The notes beneath the pieces were generated by a model. It made no database searches. It worked only from the letters and a program-made list of their open reading frames with translations, and was not told the origin of the DNA. Shown piece after piece: positions 7,903 to 17,400 of a stretch of DNA of 40,701 nt. Both the position numbers and the translations under genes were made by a program. Position 1 is the first letter of the stretch, and every line of letters starts with the position of its first letter. The DNA comes from a virus. The stretch lies in IMG/VR virus record IMGVR_UViG_3300042288_001085, positions 1-40,701 of that record, one strand, 5' to 3'.

Positions 7903-8706
7903 ATGGCCAAAACAATCGGACAACTAACACAAGCAACAACCCTCGCATCCGGCGACGAGTTCGTCATCGAGCAGAGCGGACTGACCAAGCGTGTCGCCGC
8001 CTCCGTAGTGCGCGGCGGACTGGTCAATGCAGATATTGATGCGGCGGCGGCCATCGCCTTCAGCAAGCTCGCTGCTCTCGACAGCGCCAACCTCCTCGTT
8101 GGCAACGGCAGCAATGTGGCGACCAAGGTTGCTGTGACTGGCGACGTGACGATCAGCAATGCCGGTGTGACGGCGATTGGGAGCAGCAAGGTTGTCACGG
8201 CGATGGTCAACGATGCGGCGATTACTCCGGCCAAACTGTCTCAGCCTCTCACCCTCGCCACCGCCCAAGCAACCACCAGCGGCACGAGCATCGACTTCAC
8301 CGGCATCCCGTCTTGGGTGAGGCGGATTACGGTGATGCTGAATGGAGTGTCAACAAATGGAAGTAGCGCATTGCTGGTGCAGGTGGGATCGGGAAGTGTG
8401 ACGACAAGTGGATACAGTTCTGCGGGTGGCACCTTCAACTATAGCAACCAAACTGCGGGAACAACTTCTACAGCGGGCTTTTGCATTTTTAACGTATCTT
8501 CATATGCAGTCGCCGGACACATGATTCTAACACTTGTGTCTGGAAACACATGGGTGTCGTCACATGTAGTGCGATCGGGCGAAAGTGGGTCTGGAGGAGG
8601 CGTCAGTCCTGCACTGTCCGGCACCCTCGACCGCATCCGCCTAACCACGGTCAACGGCACCGACACCTTCGACGCCGGTAGCGTCAACATACTGTATGAG
8701 GGCTAA
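7903..8706 (+). CDS. Tail fibre protein 2
   Basis: The 267-aa protein starts MAKTIGQLTQATTLASGDEF, a common N-terminal particle-binding motif of phage fibres. The middle carries repetitive trimeric-fibre sequence (AFSKLAALDSANLLVGNGSN, then VTGDVTISNAGVTAIGSSK). The C-terminal domain starts near residue 125 with IDFTGIPSWVRRITVMLNGV, a receptor-domain opening seen in many phage fibres. The DNA for this last domain (about 8420-8580) is richer in A/T. It follows the lysis cassette by 1 nt after the stop. Confidence 0.74.
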   Translation: MAKTIGQLTQATTLASGDEFVIEQSGLTKRVAASVVRGGLVNADIDAAAAIAFSKLAALDSANLLVGNGSNVATKVAVTGDVTISNAGVTAIGSSKVVTAMVNDAAITPAKLSQPLTLATAQATTSGTSIDFTGIPSWVRRITVMLNGVSTNGSSALLVQVGSGSVTTSGYSSAGGTFNYSNQTAGTTSTAGFCIFNVSSYAVAGHMILTLVSGNTWVSSHVVRSGESGSGGGVSPALSGTLDRIRLTTVNGTDTFDAGSVNILYEG

Positions 8707-8713
8707 CATCTAA

Positions 8714-10732
8714 ATGCCTTTAGAAAGCCCCATCCTCCGCGACGGTGACGCCGGATTCGCAGGCTATGCCTCGCGCATCAATCCGGTTGCGTTGCCTGCT
8801 GGCATGCTCCAGCTCTCGGAGAACATGCGGCTCGACCGTGGAGTGGCGGTGACGCGCAAGGGCGCGAAGCGCATGGCGGATGCTATCAGCGTGGCCAGCT
8901 CGCCGCTCACGGTGCCCTTTGTGCTCAACCCTGCGCCCAACACGCCGATCGTGCAGAGTGTCTATAGCGGCGGCATCTTTGCGGCCAGCGTCTACCGCTC
9001 GCCGGATCAAGTGCAGAGCGCGGAGATCGTTGTGCTGGCGGGCGGCGACCGTGCTTACACTATTCTCCTCGACGACAACCAAAGTTTCGCCGGTGTCTGG
9101 GCGGGCGGCTTTCTGGTCACTGACACCGGAGAAGAAATCGTAGACGAGAACGGCGACACCATCGTCATCAGCGTGCTCCCGCAGGAGCTGGGCTACCCGA
9201 CATCGCCGGACGAGGTCATCGAGCCGACCGACACCGTTTCCATGGTGCAGGCCAACGACCGCCTTTACCTCTTCCGCGAAGCCGACGCCTCGCGCCCTAA
9301 CTGGGTTGTCAAAAACGTAACCACCGGCGGCATCACCGTGGCGTCCACCACGGCGACCGTCAACCTGACCGGCCACGGATTCCCCGCTGGCGCCCGCGTG
9401 CGCATCGAGGGGAGCAATGTCGCTGCCTTTGACGGCGTTGAGTATGACATCGCCACAATTTCAACGAACTCCTTCACGATCACCGTGCCGAGCGGCACTG
9501 CGACAGACGCCACGACCAGCGGCCGCACCATCCGCCGCGTCAAGGCGCCTCTCTACTGGGACGGCATCGCCACGGCTTTCGTCCGCAGCCCCGCAGGCGT
9601 GCCGACCGGACTCTCGGCCACCTACAAGACCATGCGGAGCACACCTTGGGGCACCTACGTCAACAACCGCCTCGTCCTGCCTGACGGCAAAAACAACGTG
9701 CTCATCTCGGACATCCTCGACGCCAATACCTACGATCCGTATTGGCAGTCCTTCCGCGCTGGCGCGGGCAGCAATGACTTCGTTGTCGCGGTGCATCCGT
9801 GGGTGGAGAACAGCTTCCTCGTCTTTTGCCGCAAGTCGATCTGGCTGGCCGAGGTCAACCAGTTCGCCAGCGTGGACGGCGCCAGCACGGCCATCGACAC
9901 CGCTCTCAGCAAGCTCACGCTCCTCACCGATGAGGTCGGCTGCGCGGCCCGCCGCTCCATCGCTACGGCGGGGCAGTTTGTCTATTTCCTCTCGGACTCC
10001 GGTGTCTACCGCTTGGACAGCCGCCTCGACTTAAAGCTACGCGGCGACACCAAGCCTCTCAGCGATCCCATCGCCAACCAGCTCGACGATCTCAACGCGA
10101 CCCTGCTCAAGAACTCGGTGGGCCTTTGGTATAGCAACCGCTACTACCTCGCCGTCCCGCTGGCCGGTGCCGACAACAACAACGGCGTGTTCATTTACAA
10201 TGCGCTCAACGAGCAGTGGGAAACCCGCGACATCTACGGATTCGGCGTGGATGACTTCGTAGTGGCCACCCGCGCCAACGAGCGCCGCCTCTTCGTCAGC
10301 AACAAGGCCGGTCGCCTCATGCTCCTCGACGAGATCGAGGAAGGCGACCAGTCGCCCGACGTGCAGGCCGATGTCATCACGCCGGTCGCTGGCCGCATTG
10401 TCACCCGCCGCTACGGCATGGGCAGCGGCATGATCGGCATGACAACGAAACGCTTCGTCCGCTCGCTCGCCGATGTCGTCTTGCCCAACACCGCATCGGT
10501 CACGGTTAAGGCTATTACCGTCAACCCCGATGCCGAGATCACGCTGGTGCAGGGGCAGACCAACACGTCCGGTCTCGCGGAAGACTACACGCTCAAGCAG
10601 CCGATCCGGCAGAAGGCGCACTACTGCGAACTGGAATTTCTAACCACGGCCAACCGGCCGGAGATTCGCAACGTCTCAATCGAGGCAGCAGGACCGAGCA
10701 ACCCGCCGACTGAGACGCGGAATGCAGCTTAA
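8714..10732 (+). CDS. Tail tubular protein B-like nozzle/stabilisation protein
   Basis: The 672-aa beta-rich protein resembles the gp12/tail-tubular-B or P22 gp10-type nozzle that extends below the adaptor in short tails. It has the opening GYASRINPVALPAGMLQLSE, then repeated propeller-like segments, for example NDRLYLFRE, NNRLVLPDGKNNVLISDI and ENSFLVFCRKSIWLAEV. These have the look of proteins that form six-fold nozzles. Length fits (T7 gp12 is about 794 aa, others 600-800). An inserted Ig-like stretch (residues about 205-275, TTATVNLTGHGFPAGARVRI) may be an extra surface domain. Confidence 0.74.
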   Translation: MPLESPILRDGDAGFAGYASRINPVALPAGMLQLSENMRLDRGVAVTRKGAKRMADAISVASSPLTVPFVLNPAPNTPIVQSVYSGGIFAASVYRSPDQVQSAEIVVLAGGDRAYTILLDDNQSFAGVWAGGFLVTDTGEEIVDENGDTIVISVLPQELGYPTSPDEVIEPTDTVSMVQANDRLYLFREADASRPNWVVKNVTTGGITVASTTATVNLTGHGFPAGARVRIEGSNVAAFDGVEYDIATISTNSFTITVPSGTATDATTSGRTIRRVKAPLYWDGIATAFVRSPAGVPTGLSATYKTMRSTPWGTYVNNRLVLPDGKNNVLISDILDANTYDPYWQSFRAGAGSNDFVVAVHPWVENSFLVFCRKSIWLAEVNQFASVDGASTAIDTALSKLTLLTDEVGCAARRSIATAGQFVYFLSDSGVYRLDSRLDLKLRGDTKPLSDPIANQLDDLNATLLKNSVGLWYSNRYYLAVPLAGADNNNGVFIYNALNEQWETRDIYGFGVDDFVVATRANERRLFVSNKAGRLMLLDEIEEGDQSPDVQADVITPVAGRIVTRRYGMGSGMIGMTTKRFVRSLADVVLPNTASVTVKAITVNPDAEITLVQGQTNTSGLAEDYTLKQPIRQKAHYCELEFLTTANRPEIRNVSIEAAGPSNPPTETRNAA

Positions 10733-10750
10733 CAACTAAGGAACAAAATC

Positions 10751-11446
10751 ATGGCAACCGTAACCGCATCTTACAACTGGGTCAGTGGCGAAACCGTCAC
10801 CCCCGCGAAACTCAACTCAACCGCCGCGCCGACTGTTGTTGTCGCGGACAATGAAGTCACGACCGCGAAGATTTTGGACGCGAACGTGACTAACGCCAAG
10901 CTCGCCAGCGGCATCGACGCCAGCAAGCTCACGACCGGCACTCTGCCGATTGACCGGATTGCTGACGGCGCCGTGGGCAACGCTAAACTGGCAGACGGGT
11001 CCGTAGTGCAGGTTGTGCAAGCTAACAGCGGAGCCAAGCTGTTTACGACGGCAGTTATCCCCGCCGACAATACATCGCCGCTGTCTACTGAAGGTGAGCA
11101 GGTGTTGTCACAGGCAATTACGCCCGCAACAACAGCGAATAAGGTGCTGGCAAGGGCTGTGGTTCCGTTTAACACAGCAAGTAATCCGAATGTTATTTTT
11201 GCGCTGTTTCGCGGAACGGCTTGTATTGCTACAACAATGGCAGCTCCAACCGGCGGGAACTATAGCCAAATTGCAGTGCTGGAAGTTTTAGATGCGCCTA
11301 ATACGAATTCCTCCGTCACTTATTCAGTGCGGGCGGGCACAAATAACGGAAGCAATGTTGTGGTCAGCGGGTATGGAGACGACACGGCATACTTTAACAA
11401 TACATATTTGCGCTCTCTAACCCTCACCGAAATCAAAGCCAGCTAA
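10751..11446 (+). CDS. Tail fibre protein 3
   Basis: The 231-aa protein has an N-terminal fibre part with repeating TTAKI/TNAKLASGIDASKL/GNAKLADG motifs (residues about 35-80), typical of trimeric shafts. A C-terminal receptor-domain-like half begins near TAVIPADNTSPLSTEGEQVL, a segment recurring in phage fibre tips. The DNA of the C-terminal half (about 11060-11420) is A/T-rich compared with its flanks. A weak AAGGAACA box lies before ATG 10751. Its TAA overlaps the next ATG (TAATG at 11444-11448). Confidence 0.72.
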   Translation: MATVTASYNWVSGETVTPAKLNSTAAPTVVVADNEVTTAKILDANVTNAKLASGIDASKLTTGTLPIDRIADGAVGNAKLADGSVVQVVQANSGAKLFTTAVIPADNTSPLSTEGEQVLSQAITPATTANKVLARAVVPFNTASNPNVIFALFRGTACIATTMAAPTGGNYSQIAVLEVLDAPNTNSSVTYSVRAGTNNGSNVVVSGYGDDTAYFNNTYLRSLTLTEIKAS

Positions 11447-11790
11447 TGACCCCATGGCAACGCGCAAAAGCATGGTGGGACAACCACAGCACGCAAGACT
11501 TCTGGGAGCTTGTCGGCGAGCATCTGTCTTCGGGCTTAGTCCACGCCACGCCGGAAGTCTTTCTGCTGGCCAGCGAGTTGCGGTGGAACGCGGAGGAGAA
11601 GTGCTTTGAAAGCGGCGAGCCAAATTGTTGGTTCGTCACTCTGGCTGCTGCTGTTGGCCGCGCAAACCCTGTGCGGGAGTTTATGCGCGTGGCGACACGG
11701 CCGCAGCAATACGCGGCATGGTGCCGACGTGGGAGCTTTGAGCCGCGAGTCTACGATTGGAACAAACTAATTAAGAAAACAGGAGGATAA
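11446..11790 (+). CDS. Small protein between tail and internal virion genes, unknown
   Basis: The 114-aa soluble protein is rich in Trp and Arg (MTPWQRAKAWWDNHST, CWFVTLAAAVGRANPV, QQYAAWCRRGSFEPRVYDW). It starts by TAATG overlap with the fibre gene. I do not recognise it. Position suggests a tail-assembly or internal-virion accessory protein. No catalytic motif, signal peptide or membrane helix is visible. Confidence 0.6.
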   Translation: MTPWQRAKAWWDNHSTQDFWELVGEHLSSGLVHATPEVFLLASELRWNAEEKCFESGEPNCWFVTLAAAVGRANPVREFMRVATRPQQYAAWCRRGSFEPRVYDWNKLIKKTGG

Positions 11791-11794
11791 TACT

Positions 11795-12886
11795 ATGGGA
11801 GGAAAAGGACCAAGCGCACCCGCGCCACAACCAGTGCCAGCGGCGCCCGCGCCAATCGATTACGATAAAATGGCCGCAGCGTCGATCCGCGTGGCCCAAG
11901 CACAATCTGCCGCCGAGGAGGCAGCGATCAAGCGGCTATACCCTGAGTATATCCGTATGCAGTTCGGCACGGCAGACCAGCTCGCTGGCAAGCTGGACAA
12001 CGAATACCTCCAGCGCACACGCGGTGTCATCGGCGAGGAGCTGCAAGCGGCGTCCGCGCCGAACGCCATCGAGGCGCAGCTCCAGCGGGATGCGGAGTCT
12101 GAACTGGCCCTTGGCCGGTCGCTGACACCGGAGCAGCAGCGTGAGGCGTCGCAGTCGGCACGCGCGGCCTTCGCGGCTCGCGGCCTTGGCACCTCGATGG
12201 GCAGCAGCGCGGCGGAAATCCTGAACCGCGATGCCTATGGGCAACAGCGTTTGGATGCGCGCCGAGCGTTTGCTTCCGGCGTCAACCAGATGGATCTGGC
12301 GCGCAGGCAGCGGCGGATTGGTCTGGCCGGTGCTTATACCGAGCTTGATCCGTTCCGGCAATCGATTGGTCCGGCGTTTGGACTGGGCGCTTCGACGCTC
12401 AGTAATACGACAGGACAGGTCGGCAGCATCTTTGGCGGATCACTGCGTCAAGCGGGCCTCGTCGATAGTTTCAACACGAATATGTTGGCGTCCAACCGCA
12501 ATGCCATCCTCAACAACAACGCCTCGCTGCAGGCTGCAGGCATGCAAGCCGGTGCGATGAACAATGCCGCTACCATGGGCATGATCGGCGGCATCGGCAG
12601 CGGATTGCTGCAAGGCGCCGGAATGTTCGCCCTCTCCGATAAGCGCGAGAAGAAAGACATCAAGCCGCTCGGCAAGGCTGGCAGCGTGCTTGGCCTCACC
12701 GCTTACGAGTTCAGCTACAAGGGCGATGACAAGAAGCACAAGGGTTTCATGGCTCAGGACGTTGCGAAGGTGCTGCCGGAGGCTGTCGCCGAAGTCGATT
12801 ACAAGGGCAAGAAACGTCTGGCCATCAAGCCAGCGGTCATCGGCGCCGCCCTCGCTGAAGAATTGATGGCTGCGAAGGCGGCTTAA
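11795..12886 (+). CDS. Internal virion protein with C-terminal peptidase S74-type chaperone domain
   Basis: The 363-aa product is preceded by a strong ribosome site (AGGAGG, 9 nt before ATG 11795). It has a Pro/Ala N-terminus, a long Ala/Gln/Arg helical body (residues about 20-200), Gly/Ala/Met-rich membrane-active-looking sequence (about 245-280), and a C-terminal block LSDKREKKDIKPLG ... GFMAQDVAKVLPEAV. That block matches the intramolecular chaperone (peptidase S74) domain, normally found on trimeric spikes and some ejected proteins. The helical body and gene order favour an ejected or needle-type internal protein. Confidence 0.7.
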   Translation: MGGKGPSAPAPQPVPAAPAPIDYDKMAAASIRVAQAQSAAEEAAIKRLYPEYIRMQFGTADQLAGKLDNEYLQRTRGVIGEELQAASAPNAIEAQLQRDAESELALGRSLTPEQQREASQSARAAFAARGLGTSMGSSAAEILNRDAYGQQRLDARRAFASGVNQMDLARRQRRIGLAGAYTELDPFRQSIGPAFGLGASTLSNTTGQVGSIFGGSLRQAGLVDSFNTNMLASNRNAILNNNASLQAAGMQAGAMNNAATMGMIGGIGSGLLQGAGMFALSDKREKKDIKPLGKAGSVLGLTAYEFSYKGDDKKHKGFMAQDVAKVLPEAVAEVDYKGKKRLAIKPAVIGAALAEELMAAKAA

Positions 12887-12902
12887 TTAGAAAGACAAAA
12901 CT

Positions 12903-13424
12903 ATGTTTGCTTATAACCCCTCAGTGAATGACAATAGCGGCCAGATCCTTGCCGCAGGACAGGTCGGTGCCGCGCAGGCCAATGCCCAGATGATGGGACA
13001 AATGGGAGAAAATATCGGCGGCGCGCTGCAAGCCATCGGCGGCATGTATGGCGAGATTGAAAGCCAGAAAGCCAAAGGCCGCGCGTTCAAGGACGTGTTC
13101 AAGGTCGTCTCGCCGTCTCTCGGTATGTCTATGGAGCAGCTTGAGTCGGTCGCTGGCGGGAAACTTAAAAACGACCGCGATTGGTTCAAGGCGTCAGAGA
13201 TGCTGATGCCGATGATGCCTGCGCTGATCAATTCGCAGCTTGGGCAGCAACGCATGGAGCAGGCTCCCGCGCTGCAGGATCAGCGCACAAACGACCAGCG
13301 CGACATAATGTATGAGCGCGAGCGTCTGCAACGTGAGCGCGAGGTGATGAACACGCCGCAGGCTCCTTCACCTGTTGCTGTTCCGACAGCAATGCGCCGA
13401 TTCAACCAACCATCGACTCGCTAA
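12903..13424 (+). CDS. Internal virion (DNA ejection) protein, unknown family
   Basis: The 173-aa protein is Gln/Met/Ala-rich and mainly helical (AQANAQMMGQMGENIGGALQ, then RDIMYERERLQREREVMNT). This composition is typical of small ejection proteins such as T7 gp14 or P22 gp7/gp20. It is preceded by TAGAAAGA seven bases before ATG 12903, a motif shared with the capsid and accessory genes. It lies in a run of internal-protein genes. Assignment to this class is by composition and position only. Confidence 0.62.
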   Translation: MFAYNPSVNDNSGQILAAGQVGAAQANAQMMGQMGENIGGALQAIGGMYGEIESQKAKGRAFKDVFKVVSPSLGMSMEQLESVAGGKLKNDRDWFKASEMLMPMMPALINSQLGQQRMEQAPALQDQRTNDQRDIMYERERLQREREVMNTPQAPSPVAVPTAMRRFNQPSTR

Positions 13425-13427
13425 TTT

Positions 13428-14453
13428 ATGTCTAAGCGTAACCGACTTCCAGATCCGGTGGAGCCTCCGCTTCCTCCGTATGACCCCAGCGACACCAGCG
13501 TGTCCAACTCGCTGGCCGAAATGGACGCTGGCTATGCGCCCCCGATGAGCGATGAATACATGGACACCGCACCGGAAGATGTCGTCAACGATGTGGCAGA
13601 GCAAGCGGAGGTGCGTCGCGCTGAACCCGCCGAGCGTCGCGTCACTTCGTCCACGATGGATCTTTCGTTCATCAACAAGCTCAACGATCCAAACCTGACC
13701 GAAGAGCAGGCCACAGCGGAATACAACAAGCTGCCGCCCGCGTTGCGCTACGTCTACGACCGCGTTGCTGACTTTTCGTACAACAATGAAGGCAGCGAGA
13801 CTCCGGCGCAGCTAGACCCGCGTGATGCCAACCGGTGGCTCGATGAGTTCTACGAGCGCGAGACGAAGGCCAAGCCGGAAGACAAGGCCAACAAGCCGCT
13901 CGGCCCGCGCGAGCTGCAGGTCGCCATGGATGACGTGGCGCTGATGCGCAACACGATTGATGCCATCAAGAACCATGAGGGAAGATCCAAGGCGCTCGGA
14001 TACCGCGGACCTTTCAACGTCGCTGCGCCTTCCTATTGGGGTGGTGTGGTCGATCAAGAGACCGGAAAGCAGCGCCCCGCCGCGGGAACTGCCGCCGCTG
14101 GATTCTCCAGCCTGATCGACAGCTCGCGCGCCAAGGTCTTCCTGCCGGTCATCCAGCGTATGCGTGGCTTCGGCTCGATGCAGGTGCGCGAGGCAGAGGC
14201 GGCGGTCAATTCGGCCAACCGTCTGTCGCTTGAATTGAGTGACTCCGACTTCGGCGCCGCTTTGGCAGAGGTTGAAGACTTCGCCGACCGCTTCGAGGCG
14301 AGATCGAAAGGTGTGCCGGTGGAAGAGATCAAGGCCGCAAGGACCGGAGGCCAGCCACAATCCGGCGGCGCCGCACCGGCTCGCAACACATTCGTTTACG
14401 ACGGCTCTACCTACGAGCGCCTGCCGGACGGAACCGCCCGACTTATCGAATAG
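13428..14453 (+). CDS. Internal virion protein, unknown family
   Basis: The 341-aa acidic protein has a Pro-rich opening (PDPVEPPLPPYDPSDTS), a charged helical body (residues about 75-300) and a short beta-like end (NTFVYDGSTYERLPDGTARL). It starts 3 nt after the preceding stop and lies just before the giant protein. It has no signal peptide or membrane helix. By order it corresponds to the middle internal-virion gene of T7-like phages, but I see no sequence evidence for the lysozyme-like domain that T7 gp16 carries. Confidence 0.62.
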   Translation: MSKRNRLPDPVEPPLPPYDPSDTSVSNSLAEMDAGYAPPMSDEYMDTAPEDVVNDVAEQAEVRRAEPAERRVTSSTMDLSFINKLNDPNLTEEQATAEYNKLPPALRYVYDRVADFSYNNEGSETPAQLDPRDANRWLDEFYERETKAKPEDKANKPLGPRELQVAMDDVALMRNTIDAIKNHEGRSKALGYRGPFNVAAPSYWGGVVDQETGKQRPAAGTAAAGFSSLIDSSRAKVFLPVIQRMRGFGSMQVREAEAAVNSANRLSLELSDSDFGAALAEVEDFADRFEARSKGVPVEEIKAARTGGQPQSGGAAPARNTFVYDGSTYERLPDGTARLIE

Positions 14454-14459
14454 CACGAC

Positions 14460-17400
14460 ATGCCGCCAAAAATACTCACGGCGGAACAGGTCGCAGAGAT
14501 TGATCGGCAGCAGCAGAAGCCGGTCAATTGGAGCGCCGTAATTCCGCAAAAGGAAGACGTTCTGACCGCCCGCGTTAACCGCGAGGCGGCGCGTCAGGAT
14601 GCTCCCCCTATGCTGACGGCCGAGCAGGCTGACGCTGCAGAGGCGCAGAACAGCGTGGCGGCTGAGACGTCTTTTGGCCGCGCTATGGGCGCTCGCCCTG
14701 ACCGCTCGGTCGGCCCTCAAGTCCCTGCCCCCAAGAGAGTGCTTTCCGCCGCGGAGGTAGACCAAGCGGACTACGAGCGGGTCGGCGACATCTCTTACAT
14801 TCCCACCAAGGACGAGTGGAAGCGCTACAGCGAAGTGCGCCAGCGCCGCGATGACAAGGTCGGCAAGTTCATCGAGGCGGGCCAAGCAATAGCTGGTGGT
14901 CTTGTTCAAGCGGCGGCGGCGACCGCCTATGCACCCTTTGACTTTGTAACCCGCGGCACCAAAGCCTACGACGAGTGGGTCAATTCCTCCGCGGAAGGAT
15001 TGCGTCAGGCGAGCATCAGCACCGCAGAGCTGTACTCATGGGCCGGTGATATGGTCAATGACGGCGTCCGAGAGACCGAGCGCGTCAACGTGATCGACAA
15101 CCAACTGCGCCAGCGACTTGCCGCGGAGAACAAGTTCACCGGCAACGCTCGGGCGGATGCTCAGATTTTCGCTCAGGCCAGAGAGCGGGCCATGGCGTCC
15201 GGTGCCTACGAAAAGACGCGGGAGCAGGAAGCGAGCGACGAGGACACCCAATACCAGCGCTTCATCCGCGACCGCTCGTTCCAGCAGCAGGCGGCGAACG
15301 TCACCGAGACCAACATCGGCACGCTGCCGGATGGCCGCGCGGAGATGGGCATCGATGAGTCGAAGCTCAACGAGGGTCTAGTGCTTGGCAGCGCACTTGT
15401 TTTAGATCCCCTAAACATTGCCATTCCGGCGGGCCTTGGCGCCGTCAACAAGGTCAGGTTGCTACGTCGCGTTGGCAGTCTCGCGGGCACACCGCTCAAG
15501 GGTGCGTCGAAGGTTGCCGGTTACGCGGCAGGCAAAGCGGAAGGATGGTACGGCAAAATCGTTGACGGAGTTGAATCCGCAACCGGCCTGACCGGCTCGC
15601 AGCAGATGTCCGCCCTGAGCAGTGTTTCATTCAAAGCGGCGGCGGCGATGGCTGCGCTGAAAAAGTCAGGCGCCGTTCTTCGGGCAACCGAGCGCGGACT
15701 AAAGACCGGCAGCATCCTCGCCCGCGAGATCGGCATCGGCGGTGTCGGTGCATCGCGCGTTGAGGCGGCGAGCAAGCTGCGCAGCGCTCCCATTCCTGAG
15801 CGCTACCGCCGTGCCTACGATGGCTTTTTCACCTCCGCGGACAGCACGCTGCGCCGCGTCAGCGAGACGCAGGGACTTTCGCCCATCGCCCGCCGGTCGG
15901 CCGCAACGCTCGACAAGCTGGGCGCCACGCAGGCATTCCGACTGGCCGACGACGCAGTGAGCGGAGCTGTAGCGACGGCGCCCATCGCTGTGCCGCTGGC
16001 AGCCATTGCACCCGAAGAGCGCCAGCCGGAGATCCTTGGCGCGATCATGACTGTCGGCGCCGGTGCCGGTGTGATCGGCGGCAAGATGCGCCGCATGTCG
16101 GAGTTCGATGACGCATTGGTAGCCAAGATGCTGGCTGACGCGGAGATCTCCGGCGGCGACGCCACATCGATGGCCAACATGATGCCGCACGACAGGCTCG
16201 TCAACATGGCTCGCATGCAGTCGGTCATCTCGCCCAAGGCGGACTTCATTCCCCTGCGCGCTACGGACTACGAGATCAACACCACGGTCAAGGAAGCCAT
16301 GGGTCTCGGCACGCGCGGCATCTATGTTGACGCCAAGAAGGGCCAGCGCCCGCGGATCTTCGTTAACCTAGACAAGATGGCGACCGGCGACGTGGCTGGC
16401 CATGAGATCGGCCACGCCATCCTCAAGAGCGACATCCTCGGCGGCGAGGTGAAGCGCGGCATGCGGGCCATGGTTGACCAGCAGTATGGCACCGATGGAG
16501 TCGCCGCCCGCGGACGCGAATACGTCACAGCGAATCTCACGCAGGAAGTGCGCGACGGCACAACCGGTATCCAATTGAACGTGTTGCGCCCCGATGAGGT
16601 GACGCGCATTGCCGCGGCCGGTGGCGACGAAGCGGCCGAGCAGGCGCTGAAGAATGAGTTTATCCGCGAGCGCTGGGCCAACGACACCGACTGGCGCAAG
16701 CAGGCCATCGAGGAGCGCGCCGACATGCTGAACCAAGAGCGCTTGGCGCAGGGCGAGATCTCTTGGGACTGGGCGCGCGACGAGATTGCCGCGGAGACAT
16801 TCAGCGGGCTTGGCAAGGGTCTCAACCTTTCCGGCGTTCGTGCCAGTGGTCCGCTGAGTCGCGCGGTTGGCGCTGCCTCTGCAGGCTTCGAGGCCATGGG
16901 CGCTCGGATGCGCGGCAACGGCCGACTGGAGACACCCAACCGGCTCTTCGTGGAAAACCCGCTCTTCGACACGCCGGAGATGCGCAAGGCGGTCAACAAC
17001 TACGTCAAGACGTTCGACCGCTATCTGGTCGGTCTGGAAAAGGAAGGCTCCGTCAAACAGCGCGGCACGCCGATTGCGCCGACCGGCAAGGCCAGCGATG
17101 CCATCCGCAGTCCTCACACTCGCCTGCACAAGAACGGCAATGTGGTTGAAAACGATTTGTTCTTTCAGCGTCCAGACGGAACAGTCGTTCCTAAGTCACA
17201 GCAGCAGATCAATACGCAGGACAAGTCGCGCGCTGCCACGATTAAGTCGATCAATGACCGGACCAAGTTCGTTAACGAGAACAGCAACGAGTGGGGCGCT
17301 CGCAAACTTAGCAATGGCCGCGTCGAAGTTGGCGGACCCAACCTGCCGCCCCAGTTCGACTACTTCATCCAGATACCGGAGTACCATCGCAATCTCGTTC

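Noticed and set aside
5242-11446. Diversity-generating retroelement acting on the fibre genes
   Set aside because: No reverse transcriptase gene and no template-repeat/variable-repeat pair was noticed.
13812-14909. Long minus-strand frame of 365 codons, and similar long antisense frames (for example at 3313-3969 and 38962-39663)
   Set aside because: They lie opposite well-supported virion genes in GC-rich DNA, have no ribosome sites and unnatural composition; GC-rich coding DNA leaves antisense frames open by chance.
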